Part shown: piece after piece, positions 18,905 to 28,840 of the stretch | Numbering within the stretch: position 1 is the stretch's first letter | How the letters are laid out: each line of letters starts with the position of its first letter | Origin: Paramoeba atlantica | Taxonomy: Eukaryota; Discosea | Direction: 5' to 3' | DNA length: 64,000 nt | Assembly (NCBI GenBank): GCA_977017575.1 | Contig: CDRNVI010000032.1 | Span: forward strand, 1 to 64,000 | Translations under genes and position numbers: made by a program | Notes under the pieces: model-generated | What the model was told of the DNA's origin: nothing | What the model saw: the letters and a program-made list of their open reading frames with translations, nothing else | The model's database searches: none

Positions 18905-19440
18905 CTTTTTTAGGCTCTTCGTTAAACGCTGTGGTTGTTTTCAACTTAGAAGTCAAAATCGCCAAAGGACCATAAATAATCTACTTTTTTGGGTGAAAAA
19001 GCTCGATTTTTAGGCGAAAATTGCGAAATTTTAGCCCAAATTTGGGCTATTTTGGATGCCTTACCAGTGGGGGCAGGAGGCGAATCTGTCAATAAAAACG
19101 GCGTAGAATGGTAGCTCAGATCCCAAAGTCTGAAAATACGTTTTAGAAGTCGATTTTGAAAAAAAAAATATTTTATTTTGTTTTGGGTCAAAAAAATTTT
19201 TTTTCGCTCCAAAAATTTCGGAAATTTTGACCATGTCGGGCCCCTCCTGCGCGTACCAGGGGGGGGGTGGAAAATTATCGCCGCGGACTACTCTACCACT
19301 TCCATGCGCTCGATTTTGAAAAGCAAAGAATTCGCGACGTATGCCCCGCCCCTTGGACCCATCCCTAGACCCCCCATTGCGATGGTTGTAAAACTACCGC
19401 TCTACACTCGATTATTGAAAAAAAAGTGAACAAAAAAAGT
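18905..19440 (+). repeat. R-C dispersed repeat, copy 1
   Basis: Begins with an FB left half (TTAGGCTCTTCGTTAAACGC). Next come a conserved block (GAAAAAGCTCGATTTTTAGG, TGCCTTACCAGTGGGGGCAG), a CCCCTCCTGCGCGTACCAGG motif, a G run and CTACTCTACCACTTCC. It ends with a 40-bp hairpin unit at 19,378. R-C parallels R900 in architecture (hairpin unit, G run, FB) but has a different sequence. Confidence 0.75.
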
Positions 19441-19444
19441 AACG

Positions 19445-19960
19445 TACTAGGATAAGTAACATTTTTCTTTTTTAGGCTCTTCGTTAAACGCGGTGGTTGT
19501 TTTCAACTTAGAAGTCACTCATGCTGCGCGCTTCGCGTTGAAAATTATCACCGCGTTTAACGAAGAGCCTAAAAAAGAAAAATCGCGAAAAGATCATGAA
19601 TAATCTAATTTTCTAGGTGAAAAAGCTCGATTTTTCGGCAAAAAAATGCGAAATTTTAACCCGAATTTGGACCGTTTTTGATGCCCTACCAGTAGGGGTA
19701 GGAGGAGAACCTGACGAAAAAAGCATCGTAGAATGGTAGATGAGGTTCCAAACTCCTGAAACACGTTTTAGGAGTCGATTTTGGAAAAATAATATTATTA
19801 CTTTACACTACAATTTTTTTTTTTTGGTCACCCCAAAAATTTCGGAAATTTTGACCTTGTCGGACCCCTCCTGCGCGTACCAGGGGAGGTACCAACATGG
19901 GGGGGGGGTGGAAAATTATCACCGCGGCCTACTCTACCACTTCCCTGCGCTCGAGTTTGC
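19445..19960 (+). repeat. R-C dispersed repeat, copy 2, with complete FB palindrome
   Basis: A full FB foldback (19,468-19,578) is followed by the R-C body (19,580-19,950) in the same order as copy 1. The body is shared with the reverse copy at 41,010-41,450. Confidence 0.8.
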
Positions 19961-20796
19961 ACGTTTCATAAAAAGCGCAGTTAATTATCCCTTCTTGGGT
20001 GATCCGCCAAGTGGGGTCCGAGAGTTGTTGGAGAGGGTTAAGAAGGAGTGGGCGAACACTCCGGCCTCAGTATGTCGTGCCCATCTAGAGAGCCCATCTG
20101 TCGTGCCCATCTTATCTTCTTTTTTGTCTATTTTTTGATGCAACAGATTTTTTGATGCACACATTACCAGCGCAACAGTGATAATTAATCAATGGCTGTA
20201 TACAAAATAAAAAAAATTTGAAACATTCGAAAGGTTTTTTACATATACAGTGGTAGTCACTGTCCTCAGAATCCGTAATTGAACATTGACAGAATTTTTT
20301 CATTCTCATTCTCATTTTCGCGACTATTCTCATTTTCGCGTTGATTTTGCCGTTGAACATTGACAAGAAATAGAAAAGAAGTAGAAAAACGGAATGAAGT
20401 CATGCTGGGAGAGCGGTGGCTATTGTAAAATTTTTGGAAACTGGGTAGGTAACAAGAACTATGACTCCGCACGCAGCTCCGACAAAGGAACTAAATTTCC
20501 CAGTGTCGAACTCCTTTCTGGATTCAAAAGACGTTGAAGACTTCATTTGAGTGAGTGACTCAGGATCTGAAGTCGAGGAGGGAGAAGCCGAAGTAGAAGG
20601 CATTTCAAACTTACAAATGGACCCAATGCAGGGCCCGAGTGGCCCAGTGTGTCCCATAGTGGGCCTTGGATGCCCCAAGTGGCCACGAGTGGACCCAAAA
20701 ACCTGCGAGAAATACCTCCGGCGAGGGACAGATGCTAGGCATTGATAATACCCCGCTAAGGAATTCATGGATTTTATGAAAACGTGACCTAAAAAG
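19961..20796. other. Unassigned stretch
   Basis: No gene recognised. It contains short TTCTCATTTTCGCG repeats (20,300-20,345) and a run of TGGGCCC/GTGGCC-type words (20,600-20,700) that reappear at 21,235-21,295. Confidence 0.3.
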
Positions 20797-21204
20797 CTAT
20801 GAAAGTGTAAAAGAGATTGTTCGCACTTGTGGTCCTGTTTTTGCTTGGACAACTGATACGGGAATTGTCTTTGAATGAGGCAGTATCAGTCTATTGGTGC
20901 GACTTTCATAAAACCCTCCATCCGTAAGAGCGCGAAAATTGTGGCCCCCTTGAAGCACACGAGCGTGTAGATGGTCGATGACACTGGGCAGAAGTCGTTC
21001 AGAGTCCTGTGGAGCATTACATAGAGGACAGTAGTTCGTACCTATGATTACAGAGACCCTTTGGCATTGGATGCAAGGATCCTTTGCATCACTTTCAATG
21101 GTGCATGCACACATTGCACACCTTATAGGTTCCCCCAAAGACACGTGGCGGTCCACCTTGCAGCGAGGACAATATATTTTTCCCATCACAATAATTACAT
21201 ACAT
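20797..21204 (-). pseudogene. Zinc-ribbon gene (copy 3) joined to a transposase-end-like segment
   Basis: The protein begins with the ribbon region seen at 5458 and 15,512 (CPRC, CAMC, CIQC and CPLCNAPQD). After only ~75 residues it runs into ALTDGGFYESRTNRLILPHS, which resembles the third-acid motif region of the neighbouring transposase (CLADGGFKGCSEVIRPFTK). This would be an internally deleted element that fused the start of gene 1 to the end of gene 2. It reads open for 135 codons. Such deletion derivatives are how non-autonomous DNA transposons often arise. Confidence 0.45.
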
Positions 21205-21329
21205 ACAAAATGATCAACAAGGACCAGTAGCAGTGGTCACTAGTGGCCCAACATGGCCCCTAGTGACCCACCGTGACCCCAAGTGGACCCAAAAAAGACG
21301 CCAAGTTGCAGGGGCTCCAATTAAAGGGG

Positions 21330-21375
21330 GGTTCGTCTATTATTAACAAACTTTTTTGTTAACAATAGACGGTTT
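21330..21375. repeat. Short hairpin
   Basis: CGTCTATTATTAACAA is mirrored by TTGTTAACAATAGACG around a T-rich loop. A related ATAGTAGATGAA/TTCATCTACTAT hairpin lies at 22,268-22,297, on the other side of the R900 copy. Confidence 0.55.
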
Positions 21376-21379
21376 GTTA

Positions 21380-22245
21380 ATTTTTTAGGCTCTTCGTTAA
21401 ACGCGGTGGCTGTTTTCAACTTAGAAGTCACTCTTGTTGCGCGCTTCGAGTTGAAAACTACCGCCGCGTTTAACGAAGAGCCTAAAAAAGAAAATTTATC
21501 CTGGAAAACGGAAAGATTATAGCCAAAAATAGCCGAAATTCGGGTAAAAATTGGGTGATTTTTGGGTATTTTTGCTGTCAGAGCACTAAATCTGACATTT
21601 GCGCGTGGTAAATCACTTGTAGAAATGAATGGAAGCCTACCGAACGTATTGGGTAGAGAATGCGACTCCAACCATACCACTCTTTCGACACAAAAATGCC
21701 CCTTTAGGTCCGAAAAATACTTTTTCACCTTTTTTAATCTAAAATGGGTCATTTTGAGGGGCGCACCACGGTTCGAAGAAGGGATACCTTGCGAAAACAA
21801 CTGCGGAGAAAGCTAGTGTAGGTCCGAAACTATCAAAATACAATAGGGGAAACGATCTTGGAAAAATATTTTTTTTTGCCATTTTTTTCGCCATTTGAAA
21901 TTTTTTTTCCGAGAAAATCTGAAATTGGAGGACCCGTCCTGCGGATACGCGGGGGGGTCACCCCCGGGTAGGGGGGTGGAAAATGCGCGCCAAGACCCCG
22001 TATACCCTTTCTGCGGTATTTTTTCGAAAATTAATTTTTTCGAAAAAGTTTGCTCGACCATGACCCCCCCCTGGGCAAACCATTTTTTTCAATTTTTTTT
22101 CTCAGTTTTGGTCCACTGGAGCCCCCTTTTATATTTTTTTCTTCTATTATATTACTGTGTTCCTCTTTATATTTTCACTGTTTTTGTTCATGTTTTTTTT
22201 CAATAATCGAGGTTAGAGCGGTAGTTTTACAAGCACCGCAATGAA
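21380..22245 (-). repeat. R900 repeat, complete reverse copy
   Basis: The FB palindrome at 21,385-21,490 comes first, then the R900 body in reverse through the CCCCCGGGTAGGGGGG palindrome (21,960) to the 40-bp hairpin unit (22,205-22,245). The G-run array is nearly absent in this copy (a single GGGGGG-type block near 22,065). Confidence 0.9.
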
Positions 22246-22439
22246 GATGAAATAATACCCCGTTTTTCAATAGTAGATGAACTTTTCATCTACTATTAAC
22301 AATAGACCTTTTCGGCTTATTTTCGGCTTGTTTCCTACACTTGTCCCCAATAATAACCCCATTTTTACGAAAAAAAGCTCCGTGAAAGTTAGTTTTAGCG
22401 AATTTTCCTTCAGGGAAGCTGCGAAAAATGAAGAAATCT

Positions 22440-22505
22440 TTTCTTTTTTAGTCTCTTCGTTAAACGCGGTGGTTGTTTTCAACTTAGAAGTCACTCATGC
22501 TGCGC
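22440..22505 (+). repeat. FB palindrome, left half, truncated at the Helitron-related block
   Basis: The left arm and loop up to CTCATGCTGCGC are present. The sequence then switches abruptly to the zinc-finger repeat coding region at about 22,505, marking a junction. Confidence 0.7.
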
Positions 22506-24678
22506 AATTGCAAAGAGTTCTACTTCTTCGAGGAGTTGCAAGGGAAACCCACCATAAGACGTACTCGAGAGCATCTCTCGAGTGTGAATCACAAGACTGA
22601 GAAGGAGATGCACGACATGTGGATGGACCTTGAGGTGCAAGGTACCATGTCTGCAGGCTTTCGGTGCCAAAATCAAAATCAAATCATCATTCCGGATTGC
22701 TCCGGATGGTCACTGGCATGCCAGACCCTTCACAGACAGATTTTGAAGTTCCGAGGCCGACGTCCTCTACCAGTTTCCGCTTGTCCAAGGCGGCACCAAC
22801 GTGCTGTTGCCAACACGCTGCGTCGACGAACTGCACGTCAACACGGCTTACCCAAGAGGTGTGAGCCGGGTAAGGTAGCTGGTTCCCTGAGGGGAGGGTC
22901 CGGGACGGTCCTCCGAGTACTGGGCCTATTCGGTTATCAGCCCAGCCTCTTAGTGTGAGGCCGGTGGGAATATTGCGATGAGCGGGTTTGAACTCGCCGT
23001 CTGAGCACCATGTGCTTCAAACTTTGAATTCTTGCCACTCCGCCACCTCCACTTTCGGTGCACGAAATGTGCCACAACACAGGGCGATCAAAACCCTGAA
23101 CATCGTACTTTCAATTATGATGACATGCGCAAACATGTTTTCGAACATGGGCGCGGGGATCATTACCATTGCAAAGAGTGCCCCTTCTTCGAGGTGTTGC
23201 AAGGGAAACCCCCCATAAGACGTACTCGAGAGCTTCTCTCGAGTGCGAATCACAAAACTGAGAAGGAGATATACGACATGTGGGTGGACCTTGAGGTGCA
23301 AGGTACCATGTCTGCAGGCTTTCGGTGGACGAAATGTGCAGAATCACTGGGTAAAGTAAACCCTTCGTCGTACACGTTTATGTACTACTACATGCGCAAA
23401 CATGTTTTCGAACATGGGCGCGGAGATCACGACATTTGTGAAGCATGCTCCTTTTTTTCGAGTATGCATGGACAGCGTCCTATCTTTAAAACTCGAGAGC
23501 ATATTTCGAGTATCAGCCACGAACACGAACAGCAACTGTTCGAACTATGGCACGAGCTTCCCATAGCTCACGCAAGCGCAGGCACAGAATCCGGTTACAA
23601 GTGTGTTGCGGACGCTTGTTCCGGTGAAGTGATGAGCCTCGGCGCTGCAAGAAAGCACGTCGAAAAAAAAGCATATGAAAACAAGTGAACAAAGCTGTGA
23701 AGCTTGTTCGTTCTTTGATGCGGGGGGTATGCCCCACAAGAAGCACAATCCTGCGAAGTGCTCTGAGCACAAGCGGTGGTACGCATTTTGGACAGAAAAC
23801 GTCCTTGAAACGGAAAACATATACCAGTGCAAACTGCCTGGGTGTTCTGAAACACCTCTTAAAAAGAGGCTATAACGAAGCATGTAGCACAACATTGCGA
23901 AGGAATGCATTTATGTATTCCTTGCAATTACTTTGCTATCTTGCAAGATTTCCCTCCAGTCATGGTGGATACTAATCACGCGAATTCTCTGAAACATCGG
24001 GAAATGGCGCATCTACATCCGAAATGGGAGCTTCACGTAAGTTTCTCTAATGGATCGTATGTATGCGCACTGCACGCCATACGCAAACTAAGTGTCAAAT
24101 CTATGATGGGACACATACTCAGTAGGGGACAACCTTCACAGGTGCTCCCAACTGATATGAATGTTCCTCTGTGCGAAGTATGTACGTATTTCGCACAGAT
24201 TCAAGGAACAACGGGTATTATCCCAGCAGATGAATACCATTTGGTATCAAGTGAGCATACACGTTATGTTCAAACAAAAGTTGACTGGATCGAATTTGCC
24301 CTCCCCTGCGAACAGAACAAGTTCAAGTGCACTTTGTGCGCTACCGAACAAATGTTCACGTTTAAGGGGCTTCAAAAGCATTTTTACCGCCATCCGCTGC
24401 ATGCTGAAGCTCGGGCTTTTCGACTTCGGATCACACAAGCTGAGCGCAACAGAGCTCATGCAGTATCGCAGGATGATGAGCTGGAACGTGTGAAGCAATG
24501 CTCCACGATAACACTCACATCTTTTCAACTGATTGAGAATATTCTCAAAAGATGCTCTATTCAGAGGCATCATGATGGACATAACGTCGTTTACGTTAAA
24601 GGCAATGGCGATTGCCTCGCAATGGTATGTCTGACTAAACGACGAGTGTTCACATACAATTGCGCAGCTTCTATGTAA
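22505..24678 (+). pseudogene. Zinc-finger array protein of the Helitron block, interrupted by SINE-L
   Basis: Repeated ~90-residue modules alternate two Cys/His patterns. One is C-x2-C followed by MRKHVFEHGRGDH. The other is CxxCxFF or CxxCxYF with a later HxxSxxH and a tryptophan. Modules are seen at 22,505-22,667, 23,062-23,330, 23,320-23,600, 23,675-23,871 and 23,905-24,400. The last part holds CEVCTYFAQI and CTLCATEQMF with LQKHFYRH. Frame changes occur near 23,690 and 23,890. It lies just upstream of the Rep/helicase frame on the same strand. Helitron-encoded proteins often carry an N-terminal zinc finger, so a DNA-binding role in the element is a reasonable inference, but a separate gene is possible. 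Confidence 0.5.
22668..23051 (-). mobile_element. SINE-L, full length, with 10-bp target duplication
   Basis: Flanks CTTTCGGTGC at 22,658-22,667 and 23,052-23,061. The tail at the left is (AAAATC)n. It splits a zinc-finger module. Confidence 0.9.
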
Positions 24679-26776
24679 ACACAGATAGCGGCAATTCGAA
24701 CCGTCTACAATATTGGAAACATGGCTACTACGCCAGTCCCTTTAGTAGGAAACGATGAAGATGAGATCTCCCTGGGAGCGATAGCATACACTATCACGCA
24801 AGACCGTGATTGGCCGAAACTGACAGAACGTGATAAACTTTTATCACTCTTGAAGTGGCTCGAAGCTTCACTGGAAAAAGGCGAAGTGGGGGTTATACCC
24901 CTCACTTTGTATCCACCAGAAAAGCGTACCAAAGAAGCATTCACAAGGCTAGATCATCCACTAAAATCAGTAGAGATTCTCTACTTTATGGAAAATGTAT
25001 TATGTAAAACCATTAACACACGACGATTTCCTGTGAAAGTATGTCCATCCAATGAATGTGACAAGTTCACTTCAAGGAACCGTGTGGGTTTACACATATT
25101 TACATACTTGGAAACGGATGAATCATCGGGACCCATATGGGTCCTTGTTTCCTTGAAAAAGAAGGGTGAAAAGAACGTTTACACGTTTATTACGAGTCCC
25201 TCTCTTGAAAATGAAATTGTTTCAATTTTGAATCAAGAATCTGTCACGAATGTGACGAATGCTAGCACTATTGACAGTGCAGCATATGCTATCATGCAGA
25301 TGTTTGAAAATACCATCTTTCACACAAACGAAATATGCAAAGAATCTTCAGCCAATGAACTTCGGTACTGGCTTGAACGATGTTGCATCGCGAAGTGCAT
25401 TGTCAATTTTGACACATACGAAGTCAATGGAGATGGCTCACGTCGAACACGTTTTGACATTGAGCGCAATCCAAAAGACGCACTAAAATACTTCTATGAG
25501 ACTTCCTACATTGATCGTCTTCCTTTGGAAGATTTTTCAGTCAGTACGGAAGCTCAAGAAGAGTGCATGAAAAGGTACAAAAAGAGAATGAACGACGACC
25601 AACGTATCACAAGTTGTGATTCTTGTAAATTTATTCTTCTCGAAAGTGACCTTCCGAATCCCGAAGCGCAACTTTGTGCAAGGGATCAAAGAATAATGGA
25701 CAAAAAAGGGAGAATTCCTCGCGGTCCAGTAGAACAACCTTCTACAAATCACCTTCCATTACCCACGCTGGTAGGAGAGATCCTTCTTCAAAAGGCGTTT
25801 TTACAGCGCACAATCATCAGTGTACATAGGAAAGGTGGCGCATATGCCGCATCCTTAAGGACAGACACGAAGTTCACTGGACACGTGACGGCTACAGAAC
25901 GCGAAACCCTTGAGCTCTTGCAACTCGAAAGAGTTCCTGATCTCGAGGGCGCGATTAAGAACATCCAAATCGTTTGGATAGCCAACGAACGGAGAACGAA
26001 ACGTAGTCAAAGACTATGTTCTGCACAGCTGAGTGGCATATTCGGCGTGAAATCAGAGACCCTGAACACCTGGGTAAACTTACTCTGTGAGCATAACCAC
26101 GTGTATGCTCAACTGAAAGAGGAAGGAAAGATCAACGTTGTTACCGAACAACGTTGTAGAGACGTTGTCTCACATCTTTGGGATAGATCTGTTTCCCAGG
26201 AGGGTGAAAACGCCATCAACAGTATGGTCACCCAAGCAGTGGCTTCCTATACGTTACATCGCGATCCTCGCGGTGAGATCACACGATCTTTTGTAACTAA
26301 TCACAGACCTGTAAGCAATGCGCCGGCGGGTGCGCAAATTACGCATGCCGTGGCGATGCAACTGAAACAAAAAGAAGGTTTACTCAATGAGTATACCGAC
26401 ATGGAAAACATCTTGCTCGGAGCATTTCCGACGCTGATGCAAAAGTACCCTTTTAAGGGTTCAACGTTTGAACTATATGAAATCAAGGAAATTCTAGAGC
26501 AATCGGGTTCCCGATTTGCAAAGAATGCTAGATTCATATTTTACTGCTACGATGTGCTTCGGCGCCGTGCAGTCTCATCAGCAGTAGTGCAAAATCTGAA
26601 GTATAACAAAGATATGCACAGAAGCCTCATGAATTTTTGCAATGCTGATTCTTTCAATCACATTATCCAACAGGCTGTAAGGAACCCAAACAGTTCCGAG
26701 GCGAAACTTCTGGAAACAAAGCTTCTGCCATTTGTGCAAGTATGCGAAAAAACGATACCCTTTTCGCCAGCAAAGC

Positions 26777-26876
26777 GAAGAAGAAGAAGAAGAAGAAGAA
26801 GAAGAAGAAGAAGAAGAAGAAGAAGAAGAAGAAGAAGAAGAAGAAGAAGAAGAAGAAGAAGAAGAAGAAGAAGACA
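26777..26876 (+). repeat. (AAG)n microsatellite inside the Helitron frame
   Basis: About 33 GAA/AAG triplets, pure, encoding poly-Arg, poly-Lys or poly-Glu depending on frame. The Rep protein frame before it (ending PFSPAKRRR) and after it (KRKASQGQVYVLYRRYG) differ by one register, so replication slippage here probably caused the frame change. Confidence 0.85.
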
Positions 26877-27799
26877 GCAAAGCGAAAGGCATCACAAGGC
26901 CAGGTCTACGTCTTATACAGGCGATACGGACTTCCAAGTTACTGGGTCACACTGAGTCCAAACATGAACGATAACGTTCTAGCTCTAAGAATCATCGCAA
27001 ATGATGAGAGCGAAAAAATGCAGGAAATGCGGGCTAAGCGATCTGAGCTTGTGCAAAGGAATCCTGTCAGATCCACTGGCATTTTCGAACGACAAATCCG
27101 TACTCTTCTTACCGAATTGTACGGAATGTCGAATGTAGATGAGGTAAAGAAGGAACGTGACGTTCTTGAAGGCCTCTTTGGTCGCCCTCGAGCATTTTTT
27201 GGTGTTGTAGAATGCCAGAAAAGAGGTGCGCTACACTTTCATAGTGTGCTATGGACGAATCTTAGTCCACATTACGTCTCCGAATTAATTCACATTGTGA
27301 AGGAGCACGATGGTAGTCTTTGGGTACGACGATGCGCGCTGATCTGCCCGAGTGGGCGCAAAGGATCAGTAAGGAGCTCTACGGCCCTGCAACGCTCGAC
27401 TACTCAACGATGTATCGCGGAGGTCTACATATCATTCCTGATGAAAAGGGTGATTATTTCAGGGAACATGTGGCCAAATGTGCTGTTGATGTTCAGCAGC
27501 ACGTTGGTCACAGACCCGTGCGTTTCAAAATGAAAGGAAACATTAGCAAGAACAAATGCCGATATGGCATTCCATCCGTACTTCATGAAAATGAAACGGA
27601 AGTTAGAGAGGTTGAGGTTCAGATGGATGAATCCGGGAAACCGGAATTCCGGCTCAAGGCTCCAACACGGTCGATTAAAAATGATACCATTTGGCCAGTA
27701 CTTGATGAAAGGTCTCTTATTGTGCTTCTGCGCAATAACCAGGACCCGACACAACACACTAAACGGGGATCCATAACCGTTCCGTACAATGAAACACTC

Positions 27800-28183
27800 C
27801 AAAAAAAAATCCAAATCATTCCGGATTGCTCCGGATGGTCACTGGCAAGCCAGACCCTTCACAGACAGATTTGGAAGTTCCGAGGCCGACGTCCTCTACC
27901 AGTTTCCGCTTGTCCAAGGCGGCACCAACGTGCTGTTGCCAACACGCTGCGTCGACGAACTGCACGTCAACACGGCTTACCCAAGAGGTGTAAGCCGGGT
28001 AAGGTAGCTGGTTCCCTGAGGGGAGGGTCCGGGACGGTCCTCCGAGTACTGGGCCTAGTCGGTTATCAGCCCAGCCTCTTGGAGTGAGGCCGCCAGGAAT
28101 ATTGCGATGAGTGGGTTTGAACTCGCCGTCTGAGCACCATGTGCTTCAAACTTTGAATTCTTGCCACTCCGCCACCTCCGCTC
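27800..28183 (-). mobile_element. SINE-L, full length, with 13-bp target duplication
   Basis: Flanks CAATGAAACACTC at 27,787-27,799 and 28,184-28,196 are identical. It is inserted in the Helitron Rep domain just before the tyrosine motif. Confidence 0.9.
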
Positions 28184-28384
28184 CAATGAAACACTCACTG
28201 CTTGCGTAAGATGCAATACATGTGTAGTTTTCATTGGGGGCGAAGGTCCCGGCATAAAAATTATGCAATATCTCATAAAATATATGAGCAAGGACATTGG
28301 TCCACCTGTGTACATTGTACCAGCACTTCGCTCAGCCAATAACCACCTTCAAATGGCTCTGAATTCAGAGGGCTCTGAATTCAG

Positions 28385-28840
28385 GGCGGTTTGGGCGTAG
28401 TTGGTAGACGGTGGGCCTTACAAGCTGCAGGTTGTTGGTTCGATTCCCGCTATCGACAAAACTCGCAACCTGGCGGCCTCACTACAAAGGGAAAGCGATC
28501 AGGAGTGCCTTCAAGGCCCACACCCAACCCCGCTCCCCTGGAGGACCGACCCGGAACCGCCGAGCTGAACCAGGCTCCAGCGCAGCCGCTAAATTGCGAG
28601 CTGCTTACGCAAAGGAGGCTTGAGACACAGCCTACACGATGCAACGGGGTGGGCGCCCGTCCTGGTAGCTACGGTTGGGTAGCCGTGCTCGGGCCGCAAG
28701 GCGTCGAGTGCCGCCTGGGAAGGGGGTAGCAACACGATGAAGGTCGTTGACCTGAGACTCTACACTAACGGTTGGCGCTGCAGAGCCCTCCGTGTCTTCT
28801 GTCTGTCTGTCTGAATTCAGAGAACAGAGCGCAAACTGAC
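28385..28840 (+). mobile_element. SINE-V, full length
   Basis: The head has A and B boxes (GGGCGTAGTTGG; GGTTCGATTCC at 28,437-28,447), then a typical body and a (CTGT)n tail. Like copy 10,346-10,823 it ends with CTGAATTCAGAG and GCAAACTGAC. CTCTGAATTCAG occurs twice just upstream (28,357-28,384), so the exact target duplication is unclear. Confidence 0.85.

Noticed and set aside
20112-20366. Cys-containing frame (CQCSITDSEDSDYHCICKK) as a small gene.
   Set aside because: Short, no homologue in the window, surrounded by simple repeats; evidence too weak.
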